From the NCBI GenBank assembly GCA_036504075.1, contig DASXVX010000087.1, positions 1-31,959 of the forward strand: 31,959 nucleotides of DNA, read 5' to 3'. Within the stretch, counting starts at the first letter, position 1, and every line of letters begins with the position of its first letter. The notes below the pieces were generated by a model, which had not been told where the DNA came from, ran no database searches, and saw nothing but the letters and a program-made list of their open reading frames with translations. Of this stretch, positions 6,809 through 14,332 are shown in pieces. The stretch is from DASXVX01 sp036504075. Its GTDB lineage: Bacteria > Bacillota > Sulfobacillia > Symbiobacteriales > Symbiobacteriaceae. A program made the position numbers and the translations under genes.

Positions 6809-7732
6809 GTGCTGGAAGCCTACGCAAGCCGCTACCTGGCCAGTTTGCGCCGCTCGCCCCGCACTCGGGAAGAGTACGGCCGCGATCTCCACATTTTTGT
6901 GCAGTGGGCACACGACCACGGCAAACATGACCCTCGGGAGATCACCGCCGCTGAAATTGAGGAGTTCTTAATCAACCTGCGGCGTAAAGATGGCATCCGC
7001 TATGCGGCCGTAACCCGCAATCGGGTGCTGGCGGTGGTGAAGGGCTACTACAAATTTCTGGTCAAAGACCGGCTGGTGGCCGCGCTGGATGATCCGGCCG
7101 CCGTCATCGCTACGCAGAAGCGCCCGCGCCGGGACCCGATTTTCCTGGAACTGGATGAAGGGTCCCGGATTATCGTGGCCGTCCGGGACCGGACCCCCGA
7201 AACGCCGTTTCAGGAAATGATGAAGGCCCGGGACATGGCGGTCCTGACGCTGCTGCTGGGATCGGGTCTGCGGATCAGCGAGCTGGTGTCGCTCAACCTG
7301 GACACCTGGGAAGAGGCGATGATGAACGGCTGGCTGACCATCATCGGCAAAGGCAACAAGGAACGGGCGGTGCCGCCGTCGGACGAAGCGGTTGAATTTG
7401 TGAAGGCGTACCGGAAATGCCGCCCGGAGGTACCGCCGGACCTGGACGGGCATCCGCTGTTCGTCAGCCGGAAGCGCATTCGGCTTTCACAGCGGCAGAT
7501 CGAGCGAATCGTCCGTGACCTGGCCAAAGAGGCCGGGATTACGAAGAAAATCACGCCGCATAAGCTGCGGGCGACCTGGGTGACGCAGTTGCTGATTAAC
7601 GGTGCGAATGTGCGTGAAGTGCAGAAGATGGCCGGGCATGATTCGTTGGACACGACCATGCTGTACGCCGGCGTGCAGGACAAAGAGGAACTGAAGCGGA
7701 CGGTGAAACGCTATCAGGTCCGGTACATTTGA
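6809..7732 (+). CDS. Xer-type tyrosine recombinase
   Basis: This is a site-specific recombinase of the tyrosine (phage integrase) family, 307 residues from the chosen start, which is the XerC/XerD size class. The N-terminal SAM-like core-binding domain covers about residues 1-95 (RSPRTREEYGRDL helix). The catalytic domain has all expected residues: Arg155 in GSGLRISEL, Lys181 in GKGNKERAVP, His251 and Arg254 in TPHKLRATW, His277 in MAGHDSLDTT, and nucleophile Tyr286 in LYAG. The GTG at 6809 is preferred because GAGGTGA lies 6 bases upstream; GTG at 6800 is an alternative. Whether it is the chromosomal dimer-resolution enzyme or a specialised paralogue cannot be decided here. An imperfect inverted repeat lies about 70 bases downstream. 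Confidence 0.9.
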   Translation: MLEAYASRYLASLRRSPRTREEYGRDLHIFVQWAHDHGKHDPREITAAEIEEFLINLRRKDGIRYAAVTRNRVLAVVKGYYKFLVKDRLVAALDDPAAVIATQKRPRRDPIFLELDEGSRIIVAVRDRTPETPFQEMMKARDMAVLTLLLGSGLRISELVSLNLDTWEEAMMNGWLTIIGKGNKERAVPPSDEAVEFVKAYRKCRPEVPPDLDGHPLFVSRKRIRLSQRQIERIVRDLAKEAGITKKITPHKLRATWVTQLLINGANVREVQKMAGHDSLDTTMLYAGVQDKEELKRTVKRYQVRYI

Positions 7733-7738
7733 ACGGAC

Positions 7739-7770
7739 GGCCTGCCGTGGTGAACACGTGCAGGCCTTCT
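7739..7770 (+). terminator. Probable terminator of the tyrosine recombinase gene
   Basis: GGCCTGC (7739-7745) pairs with GCAGGCC (7760-7766), with an inner CGTG/CACG pairing, followed by TTCTTGG. It begins 7 bases after the stop codon. Confidence 0.55.
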
Positions 7771-7803
7771 TGGCTGTATATCGGGCCCGATTTTGGGTCA
7801 AAA

Positions 7804-7837
7804 CGAATGTCGCCAAATCATGGTTTTGCGTCATTCG
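7804..7837. repeat. Imperfect inverted repeat downstream of the recombinase
   Basis: CGAATGTCGC at 7804-7813 and GCGTCATTCG at 7828-7837 form 10-bp arms with one mismatch around a 14-base spacer. The spacing is wider than a classical dif site. Confidence 0.45.
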
Positions 7838-7887
7838 AATACCGCGTGACAAAAAAGGAGAGAACTCGTTGGGAGTGCTCTCCTGTA

Positions 7888-7917
7888 TGGTCACAGCGAA
7901 CCTGGTCACAGCGAACC
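7888..7917. repeat. Perfect 15-bp tandem duplication
   Basis: TGGTCACAGCGAACC occurs twice head to tail, just before the end of the convergent S51-like gene. Confidence 0.7.
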
Positions 7918-7922
7918 GGTAA

Positions 7923-8888
7923 CTAGCGATCCCCGGCTGCCTGTGCCGGCTCCTTGGGCGGGCCGCTGGGCTTGCGACTCCGCAGGTTCATGATGAAGCC
8001 ATCCATGAGGACGTGCACTTTCAATCCGCAGCAACTGCCGGGATCGTTTCCAGGCGTCGACTCACGCGGGTCCAGGAAAGTCACCGTGGTATCGCCCAAT
8101 ACTTTAGACTCGCCATCGCGAATCACCGCGGCAGAACCCGCGTCGAGACCCATGCCCATGAGTCCGGCAGCGGACTCGTTCAGCGCCTTCACCACGCGGC
8201 CGAATCGGGCCTCCTGGGTGAAATCGGTCTCAATCAGGAGTCCGGGCACGAGGCCAATGCCTTCGGCCACGGTGAGGACGCCGTTCTGAAGCGTAATCAG
8301 TCGATCCGCCAGGATTTTGGCGCCGCCATTGAGACCCGCCACCGGTTTGCCGGCTGCCTGCAACTCTTTCAGAACCCGAGCGCAAGCCGTGTCCCGCAAC
8401 ACCTGCAGACCGGTCGCAGCGCTGGCCCCGCAAAGCACGACGGCGTCAGACGCAGCCAATTTCGTCACCAATTCCGGGTTGTCGGCTTGTTCCCGTGTGG
8501 ATAGCTCCAGGACCTCCACCTTGCGCATGCCAAAGCGGGTGAACAGCCTGACGACTTCTTCCGCCGCGGCTGCCCGGTCCTGCTCCATTGCGGCCACCGG
8601 TACCACTGCCACGCGGGCGGTGCGGCCACCGGCCAGGTGGAGTATGGCCACGATGGCTTCGTCGGGAACCGGTATCCCCCCCAGGAGCACCGTGGGGCCA
8701 AGCGCGACCGCTGGCCGGGCGGTGACGGCTTCCACTGCCTCGCCCGGTTTCGCTCCGGCCTTGGACCGCTCACGCAGCCCCGCCAGGGGTTTGGATAACC
8801 ACTCCAGGAGGCCACCGGGGAGGAAAATGGACTTCACAAGGTTCGACGAAAGTTCGGACGTAATATCGCCCAAACGCTCTAACTTCAT
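7923..8888 (-). CDS. Cyanophycinase-like (peptidase S51 fold) protein, probably inactive
   Basis: The 321-residue product has the order of elements seen in the S51/cyanophycinase, glutamine-amidotransferase-like fold: AILHLAGGRTARVAVVPVAA (about residues 81-100, strand and loop), EEVVRLFTRFGMRKVEVLEL, the SDAVVLCGASAATGLQVL block near 147-164, and KPVAGLNGGAKILAD near 181. In active members the last block reads GTSAGA with the nucleophile Ser; here Asn187 stands in its place. The later D-x-HF-xxRxRxGR block reads TDFTQEARFGRV, with Asp222 where the His is expected. The C terminus adds DPGSCCGLKV and a basic tail. The start ATG has AAGGTGGTG upstream. The fold assignment is moderately sure; loss of peptidase activity is inferred. 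Its role is unknown. Confidence 0.7.
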   Translation of the reverse strand: MKLERLGDITSELSSNLVKSIFLPGGLLEWLSKPLAGLRERSKAGAKPGEAVEAVTARPAVALGPTVLLGGIPVPDEAIVAILHLAGGRTARVAVVPVAAMEQDRAAAAEEVVRLFTRFGMRKVEVLELSTREQADNPELVTKLAASDAVVLCGASAATGLQVLRDTACARVLKELQAAGKPVAGLNGGAKILADRLITLQNGVLTVAEGIGLVPGLLIETDFTQEARFGRVVKALNESAAGLMGMGLDAGSAAVIRDGESKVLGDTTVTFLDPRESTPGNDPGSCCGLKVHVLMDGFIMNLRSRKPSGPPKEPAQAAGDR

Positions 8889-9006
8889 CGCAGGTTCACC
8901 ACCTTAGACGCCACCCTGAACTGCTCTACTTGTATTTCGCTTAACCAGAGATATTCCTGCCGTAAGGCGGTTCCAGTTGCAGTCTGTAACCGAACCGTAA
9001 CGGAAA

Positions 9007-9118
9007 TCCGCGACTGACGGAGTCAGTCGCCGTGGTGGCCGGCAGACTTTTGCGAAGCAAAAGGCGGGAGGCAACTAATGTCCGCGACTGACGGAGTCAG
9101 TCGCCGTGGTGGCCGGCA
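9007..9118. repeat. Composite repeat: two 38-bp direct repeats flanking a 36-bp repeat
   Basis: The 38-bp sequences at 9007-9044 and 9081-9118 are identical. Each holds the perfect 9-bp hairpin GCGACTGAC-GGA-GTCAGTCGC (9010-9030 and 9084-9104). Copy 2 of the 36-bp element found at 1956 lies between them (9037-9072). The array fills the gap between two minus-strand genes and ends 2 bases before the stop codon of the metallo-hydrolase gene. Confidence 0.8.
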
Positions 9119-9119
9119 A

Positions 9120-10043
9120 CTAATATCTCTGGGTCCGGCCAATCAGTCGGCGTCCTTCCAGGTACTGGACCCCTATGCGGCTCCCAGCGAAGAGGTGCGA
9201 AAGATGGGCGCTCACCGCCGCCCTATCCAAAAAATACTGTGGTTCGCTGTCCAACACCTTGCCCAGCCCGTGAACTACCCGGGAGAGTAATTCCTCCTGC
9301 GGAAGGGGCACTTCGAGGGCCTGCAAGATGGCCTCCTGGAGCCGCCCGATAGCGGCCCGGTTGGCTTGCACGACGACTTCAAGCGGGTCCCCCTCCCCCG
9401 ACGACCGGTCGAGCCAGTCGCCGTGGCCGGGGACGATGTGGCGTTCCGGCCGTCCGGCGATGCGCGTCAGACTGCTCAGATATTCTCCCACATTCACCAG
9501 AAAGATAACCGGGTGCTTCTCAATCGTTTCCGGCGCAAAGAGCCCGTCGGCGGCGAAGAGCACGCCCTCCGCGGCGACGGCGACCTGTTCGAGCGCGTGT
9601 CCGGGCGTCGGAATCAGTTCCAAGGTGATGCCTTCGAGCGTGATGGTTCCGGGGGCCGTGGGGAGTTCCGCTACTTCCGGAGATGGTTGTGCCTGCAGGA
9701 ACTTCACCTGCAGAGCCGGCGGAGGCCAGGCGCCGTAGAGTCCCAGCGGCTCCAGCTCCGGCCACCGAATCCACGGGCACTCGCGGGCCGGGGCCCAGAC
9801 CTTGCAGCCGGTCCGTTTTACCAGGTCGTTGTTACCACCGATATGGTCCGCATGGGAATGCGTGTTGATGATATGGGCAAGTTGATAGCCGGACTCCAGG
9901 AACGGCCGCAGCGCCTTACGGGCATTGCTCGAATCCAGGCCGGAGTCGATGAGAATCAGCTTCTGGTTCGGGGTGGCGATGATGCCCAGGTTGACGCCGC
10001 CGCGGTAGGCGTATACGTGCTCCGATAGTTGCGAAAGCGACAT
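9120..10043 (-). CDS. Metallo-beta-lactamase-fold hydrolase
   Basis: This is a metal-dependent hydrolase of the metallo-beta-lactamase superfamily, 307 residues. The first metal motif is NTHSHADHIGG (residues about 60-70, HxHxDH). Further ligands are the His in IPTPGHALEQ, the Asp in FAADGLF, and the His in VPGHGDW, so the dinuclear site looks complete. The class resembles glyoxalase II or lactonase-type enzymes, but the substrate cannot be assigned. The ATG at 10043 is chosen because GGGAGTGA precedes it; an in-frame GTG at 10055 would overlap the upstream gene and lacks a ribosome site. It lies 8 bases after the FtsA-like gene and is the last gene of a tight four-gene unit. Confidence 0.9.
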   Translation of the reverse strand: MSLSQLSEHVYAYRGGVNLGIIATPNQKLILIDSGLDSSNARKALRPFLESGYQLAHIINTHSHADHIGGNNDLVKRTGCKVWAPARECPWIRWPELEPLGLYGAWPPPALQVKFLQAQPSPEVAELPTAPGTITLEGITLELIPTPGHALEQVAVAAEGVLFAADGLFAPETIEKHPVIFLVNVGEYLSSLTRIAGRPERHIVPGHGDWLDRSSGEGDPLEVVVQANRAAIGRLQEAILQALEVPLPQEELLSRVVHGLGKVLDSEPQYFLDRAAVSAHLSHLFAGSRIGVQYLEGRRLIGRTQRY

Positions 10044-10051
10044 GGAACGAA

Positions 10052-12199
10052 TCACTCCCAGTAAATCTCGGCAGTATCCCCGTCCTGGATCGGCGTGTGA
10101 AACTCGGCGGGATCGCCGTTCAAGAGCATGACCAGCCGGGTCTTGTCTTTGGGCGGTGTCGTGCCGAGGCCCGCCTGAATTAAAAGGTGGGCGAAAATCG
10201 GCGTTTCAGCCCGCTTGAGGACGGCGATTGCGTCGTTGTCGGCGACCAGGTCCGCCAGTTGGGCCGGCACGCCATTTTTCGTCAGCACCGGCCCGGCGTT
10301 GTATAGGTCGATGATCTTGCCGTTCACCCTGACCCGGAGACTGCTGTTCTCCACGATGGCGGCCGCAGCCACTTCCCGGACAGTGAGCGCCGGCAAGCGG
10401 GCCAGTTCCAGCCGGTCACCGTCCTTCATGGTCGCGGACGGACCCGCCGGCAGACCGTTCAGGTAAAGCTGGTACCGGGGCCGCCGGGCCACCTCGGAAA
10501 CTCCGTCCACACTGAAGTGTACCACGTCGGCCACGTCTGCGTCCTCGATGCCCGCGTACAGGAGCACGTCTTCCACCGCAGAAACCGGGCGGATGACCAC
10601 CTCGTCGTTGTCGTTCAGTTGCCGGTCCAGCCGGCTGTGGGCGCCGTTTACCGTCACCAGCGGCTCAATGACATGGGGTCTGCCGTCCAGCGTAATCGTG
10701 ATGGGCCGCAGCGCCTGCGGGGCCAGATCGGCCACTTTGGCCTTGCCCGGGGTTCCGGGCGTTCCAGGTATTACCGTTATATGATCCCGGTGGACAATCG
10801 GTGTGTCCAGGGCGGCCGGCTGGTCGCCCACGAGAATGCGGGCGGGCTTTCCGAAGGTGCCCCGGACAATGTGCAGATCGCCGTTGACGGTGAGCGTCAG
10901 CCCGCGGCCCACGGTGCCTTGCAGATCCCGGATGGAGACGCCCGCCGCCAGCAGGGCGTCGGCCACCGTCAGCTTGGACGGGTGGAAAATTCGCACAGAA
11001 AGCTTGTTGACATGCACAAGGTGGAAACCCAGCGTGGACTTGTCCCGGGAGGCGGCAGCAATGCCGATGGGTGTTACGGCGTCCGGCCCGTTCAGGAGCG
11101 CTTTGGCGCCTTCGACACCGGCGATGGCGTCCCGGCCCCGGACGGCGACCCGGCTGTCCGGCAACCCCACGGCGGCGGCCACAGCAGCCCCCAGGCCGGG
11201 CGTCAGGCTGCCGCCGCCTACGAGCATGATCGCCTGGGGCGGCACACCGTTGTTGAGGCGCAGCACCCGTTCGGCGATTTGGCCCGCCAATCGATCCACG
11301 GCGGGCTTCAGGGCGGCGGTCAGTTTGGCCGCCGGCACGGTCTGTTTGTTCCCCAATATATCGACGAAGGAAACCTCGGTTTTGGTATTGATCTGGCGCT
11401 TGACAATTTCGCCAACTTTAAAGTCCAACAGGTAGGCTTCTGACAGCGCCTCGGTAATCTCGTCGCCGGCGATGGGCACCATATCATACGCCAGCACGGA
11501 GCCCTTGCTGGTGATGGCGATGTCCGACGTGCCCGCGCCAACGTCCACCAGCACCAGGTTCAGGTGGCGCATGGTGGACGGTACCGCCACGGAGAGGGCT
11601 GCGATGGGCTCCAGAGTCAGGGCCGTCATCTCCAGTCCGACCCGGTTCAGCACCGCCTGCAGCGAGTCGACGACGCCTCTGGGCAGGAACGTGGCGATGA
11701 CATCCAACTCGGCCAGGTTGCCGCGCTGGCCCACCAGGTTGCCGATTGCCAGACCGTCGAGCCGGGCGCCCATGACGCTGTGGCCGACATAATGGTACTC
11801 CTGGGGCTTTTCCTTGTCTCTGAGCGCCGCGGCCATGGCCGCCTGAGCCGCCTGGACCGCCTCGAGTTCCAGGCTGAAGACGTCGTCGTGGGTCAGTTCG
11901 GAGAGCCCGGGGAGTTCCCGGGCGGCCGTGCCTTTGAATGTCTTGAGGGCGCGGCCGGCCGCGGCGACCGCTGCTTCGGTAAGCGGAAAGCCGGCTTTGG
12001 CCGACAGCTTTTGCACGATTTTTTCGACCACGGCGGCCACTTCAACTACGTCGTGAATCTGCCCGTCGACCATCGCCCGAGTCGTATGCTCCAGTTTTTC
12101 GGCGGCGGTGATCTTCAGTCCCTTGGGCGTCGGGACGGTGAGCAGGCCCACAACCTTGCGGGTGCCGATATCCAGGGCAAGTGAAGGACGGTCGGACAC
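10052..12199 (-). CDS. FtsA-like actin-fold ATPase with extended C-terminal region
   Basis: The 715-residue protein opens with the actin-like ATPase pattern of FtsA/PilM. It has LALDIGTRKVVGLL (phosphate 1, about residues 7-20), LVDVGAGTSDIAI (phosphate 2, near 225), and the adenosine motif MLVGGGSLTPGLG near 335. The ATPase part ends around residue 400. About 300 further residues follow, absent from cell-division FtsA. They contain repeated beta-rich segments such as SKLTVADALLAAGVSIRDLQGTV and RPITITLDGRPHVIEPLVTVNG, suggesting beta-grasp/SLBB-like modules. It lacks the C-terminal amphipathic helix of FtsA, so a standard divisome role is doubtful. FtsA-annotated proteins of about 700 residues occur in other Bacillota. 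GTG start with a GGGGGG site; 13 bases after the hydrolase gene. Confidence 0.8.
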   Translation of the reverse strand: MSDRPSLALDIGTRKVVGLLTVPTPKGLKITAAEKLEHTTRAMVDGQIHDVVEVAAVVEKIVQKLSAKAGFPLTEAAVAAAGRALKTFKGTAARELPGLSELTHDDVFSLELEAVQAAQAAMAAALRDKEKPQEYHYVGHSVMGARLDGLAIGNLVGQRGNLAELDVIATFLPRGVVDSLQAVLNRVGLEMTALTLEPIAALSVAVPSTMRHLNLVLVDVGAGTSDIAITSKGSVLAYDMVPIAGDEITEALSEAYLLDFKVGEIVKRQINTKTEVSFVDILGNKQTVPAAKLTAALKPAVDRLAGQIAERVLRLNNGVPPQAIMLVGGGSLTPGLGAAVAAAVGLPDSRVAVRGRDAIAGVEGAKALLNGPDAVTPIGIAAASRDKSTLGFHLVHVNKLSVRIFHPSKLTVADALLAAGVSIRDLQGTVGRGLTLTVNGDLHIVRGTFGKPARILVGDQPAALDTPIVHRDHITVIPGTPGTPGKAKVADLAPQALRPITITLDGRPHVIEPLVTVNGAHSRLDRQLNDNDEVVIRPVSAVEDVLLYAGIEDADVADVVHFSVDGVSEVARRPRYQLYLNGLPAGPSATMKDGDRLELARLPALTVREVAAAAIVENSSLRVRVNGKIIDLYNAGPVLTKNGVPAQLADLVADNDAIAVLKRAETPIFAHLLIQAGLGTTPPKDKTRLVMLLNGDPAEFHTPIQDGDTAEIYWE

Positions 12200-12212
12200 G
12201 TCGTGACCCCCC

Positions 12213-13241
12213 CTACAATGACCGATTTGACCGGTTCAGAATCCACCGGGACAGAAATTGCGAGGCCTGCGTGTTCAACGCACGGTTTGTGGCCATGGTG
12301 ATATGGCCTGCTTTCCATAGAATTCGCTCCGGTTTGCCCCAGGCCTCCCAAAACGCCTCCTGGAAGCGTGTGGGCACTACCCGGTCCCAGAGTGGTGTCA
12401 CGAAGAGGATGCGTTCGCGGGGCACGGCCGGCGGATAGCTGGACGGCGCCACCGACTTGAACGCCTCCTCCAGGTGCTCGGCTTCCACGCCGTGGGGCAC
12501 TAGGAGTTCCCGGATTTCCCAGGTGCCCGGCAGGGCGGCGAGCACGGAGCCCGGATTATCCAGGGGCTCCATGAGCACAACGCCGGCGAGGCTGGCGACC
12601 CGGGCGGCCACCAGGCCGGCGATGCAGCCGCCAAGCGATGTGCCCCAAAGACCCACCGGCCTGCCAGACCGCTGCTCCAGCCACCGTACGAGGCTGATGG
12701 CGTCGGCCGTGGCCTGCCGGACGGCGGTCTGGGTCTCGCCCAGGTCTGGGCTGAAGAAGCCTTCGCCGGAGAGTTGTCCCCGCTGTTTTCGCTTCAGGTG
12801 AAACGGCAGGTCAATGAGGGCCACGTTTATGGACTGCTCCAGCAACGCCAGACCCTGGACGTCCTGAAAGAGGCTGTAGCCTTTGGGCGGGAAGGCGCCG
12901 GTGGCATACCCCGGCACGACCAGGGCCCACGGGGCCGCTTCGTCGACGATAATCAGCCGGCCATGTACGGCGTTGTTCTCCTCGCGCCGGCAATCCACGG
13001 GACTCGGGTAACAGTACCCCTGCACGCGGTAGCCGCGCCAGGCCGGTTCGTCAAACACTGCCACGTCTTCAGGCGGGCGGATATGGTCGAGATCGCAAAG
13101 GTCGCAGGGTTCGGCCGCCCGGTACGGAGCCAGGCGGCCCCGATAGCCCGGCGAGGCGAGCTTTAGCAGCGGAAGCATGGCATCGTCGAGACGTTCACTG
13201 ATCCAACGGCGCACGACAGATCTTTGCCCCCTCGTGGTCAA
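12213..13241 (-). CDS. Alpha/beta hydrolase, ABHD18-like
   Basis: This is a predicted serine hydrolase of the alpha/beta fold, about 342 residues. The nucleophile elbow is GLWGTSLGGC with Ser202. A likely acid is the Asp in FVTPLWDRVVP, and the likely base is the His in WKAGHITMA, near the C terminus in the expected order. The N-terminal region has two cysteine pairs (CDLCDLDHIRPPED near 46 and CYPSPVDC near 77). The general layout recalls the ABHD18 (DUF2048) group, a tentative assignment. The TTG start at 13241 has no good ribosome site; an in-frame GTG at 13214 follows a GGGGG at long spacing, so the start is uncertain. It follows the small helical protein gene by 7 bases and the FtsA-like gene comes 13 bases later. 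Confidence 0.8.
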   Translation of the reverse strand: MTTRGQRSVVRRWISERLDDAMLPLLKLASPGYRGRLAPYRAAEPCDLCDLDHIRPPEDVAVFDEPAWRGYRVQGYCYPSPVDCRREENNAVHGRLIIVDEAAPWALVVPGYATGAFPPKGYSLFQDVQGLALLEQSINVALIDLPFHLKRKQRGQLSGEGFFSPDLGETQTAVRQATADAISLVRWLEQRSGRPVGLWGTSLGGCIAGLVAARVASLAGVVLMEPLDNPGSVLAALPGTWEIRELLVPHGVEAEHLEEAFKSVAPSSYPPAVPRERILFVTPLWDRVVPTRFQEAFWEAWGKPERILWKAGHITMATNRALNTQASQFLSRWILNRSNRSL

Positions 13242-13248
13242 GGGAATG

Positions 13249-13581
13249 CTACCGGCTCAGATCCGTGCTTTTGGCCAGCGTCATAAGCCTTTCCAGCATA
13301 ACCAGAACGTCGGCCGTGCCGCCTTCTCCGGTGTAGATGATGGGAGCAGATTCAAACTGGTCCAAAAACCGAATCAGGTCCTGGGCCTGCTCGAGGACGG
13401 CGAAAAGCTTGGCGCGAACGTCGTCGGCGTGGGTGGTCATGTCCCCCTGCCGAATCCGTTCCTGCTCCATGGCTGCACGCTGCTCTGGGGTCATCATCAG
13501 CAGGCGCCGGAGCATGACTGCGTTGTCGAGAACCTCCTGCAGACCTTCGCGCATGAATCCTACTTCCAAGAAATGCGTCAT
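13249..13581 (-). CDS. Small helical protein of unknown function
   Basis: The product is about 110 residues and is nearly all helical: AVMLRRLLMMTPEQRAAMEQERIRQ, then DVRAKLFAVLEQAQDLIRFLDQF, then VLVMLERLMTLAK. It has no cysteine, signal peptide or membrane segment. The ATG at 13581 is preferred because GGGAGTGG lies about 9 bases upstream; an upstream GTG at 13662 lacks one. It is the first gene of a tight minus-strand unit with the alpha/beta hydrolase, FtsA-like and metallo-hydrolase genes. I do not recognise the family. Confidence 0.65.
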   Translation of the reverse strand: MTHFLEVGFMREGLQEVLDNAVMLRRLLMMTPEQRAAMEQERIRQGDMTTHADDVRAKLFAVLEQAQDLIRFLDQFESAPIIYTGEGGTADVLVMLERLMTLAKSTDLSR

Positions 13582-13775
13582 GTCAGGTACCCACTCCCGG
13601 CTGCTGTGCTCCGTTGGGAAAGTCTCACAGCTTTTCGACAAGGGTGGGCGCTCTTCCTTCACATAGGAGTCTTATGCGTGTCGAAGTGTGGCGAGCACTG
13701 CCTGTGATTGGTAGACATAAGGTGCCCCCATCCGGCCCAGACTAGAAGGGTAAAACTTCGAGGGGGTGGCGTCGC

Positions 13776-14006
13776 ATGGCCCAGTTCACGCCTACCGGAC
13801 GAGTTTTACCGCACGAGATCCTGGACCGGTTCAAGTGGGAAATCGCAGCCCAGGAAGGCCTCACGGAGAAAATCGTGCAACTGGGCTGGCCGGCAATGAC
13901 CTCGCATGATTGTGGCCGCATAGGGGGCCGGATTGGCGGGCGCACGGTCAAGGTGATGATTCGCTACGCCGAGGAGGCACTGGCGAATGGCGGCACGCTG
14001 AAGTAG
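13776..14006 (+). CDS. Alpha/beta-type small acid-soluble spore protein
   Basis: SASPs of this type coat spore DNA in the forespore, protect it from UV and heat, and are degraded at germination. The 76-residue product carries the family pattern: ILDRFKWEIAAQEGL (first helix with the conserved KxEIA) and MTSHDCGRIGGRIGGRTVKVMI (the TS-D-G-GG-V block before the second helix). A GAGGGGGTGG ribosome site lies upstream of the ATG. Unusual points are a Cys in the conserved block and a longer, less acidic N terminus than classical SspA/SspB. A forespore sigma-G promoter would be expected in the 110-base divergent gap, but I could not identify one with confidence. It stands alone between two minus-strand blocks. 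Confidence 0.92.
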   Translation: MAQFTPTGRVLPHEILDRFKWEIAAQEGLTEKIVQLGWPAMTSHDCGRIGGRIGGRTVKVMIRYAEEALANGGTLK

Positions 14007-14056
14007 CGTGCCCCGACAGGCCCGGCGGGGGTGCATGCACCTCGCCGTTCACATAC

Positions 14057-14085
14057 GGCAGGCCGGCGCCCCGTGCCGGCCTGCC
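14057..14085. terminator. Strong GC hairpin after the SASP gene
   Basis: An 11-bp perfect stem (GGCAGGCCGGC with GCCGGCCTGCC) encloses a 7-base loop. No T-run follows, so it may be a terminator of unusual type or an RNA-stabilising structure. Confidence 0.45.
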
Positions 14086-14114
14086 GGCGCGTCCCACCGA
14101 AAGGGGCTGGATCC

Positions 14115-14315
14115 ATGCGAAAAGGCGATGAACGGCTGGCCCGGAACCTGGCAGCCGCCTATGCTGCGGGTAAGCTGTCGGTCCTGTTCGATGAGTTCCG
14201 GGCGCCCCCGGCGGCTCCTGCCCGCAATATGCCCGATCCGGTTGCCGCCACCCGGGCGGATAGCGCTTGGATGCCGGGCCGGCCCGACTCACCGGGAGAA
14301 GGCTGGCATCATTAG
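14115..14315 (+). CDS. Short hypothetical protein downstream of the SASP gene
   Basis: A 66-residue reading frame begins at an ATG preceded by AAGGGG. The first half (MRKGDERLARNLAAAYAAGKLSVLFDEF) could form a helix; the rest is Pro/Ala-rich and ends in HH. It lies about 110 bases after the SASP stop, with a hairpin between, and ends close to the convergent TPR gene. No family is recognised. The composition is plausible for a real gene, but the frame could also be fortuitous in such GC-rich DNA. Confidence 0.4.
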   Translation: MRKGDERLARNLAAAYAAGKLSVLFDEFRAPPAAPARNMPDPVAATRADSAWMPGRPDSPGEGWHH

Positions 14316-14332
14316 CACGCGGCCGCCGGGGG

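Noticed and set aside
6809..7732. Tyrosine recombinase as integrase of a second mobile element
   Set aside because: Flanking genes have host-like codon use and no cargo or flanking repeats were found, so a chromosomal Xer-type role is equally likely.
8889..9006. Weak sigma-E-like promoter for the S51-like gene (ATA and AATACAAG on the minus strand)
   Set aside because: The spacing is short and the -10 match is poor; not strong enough to list as a promoter.
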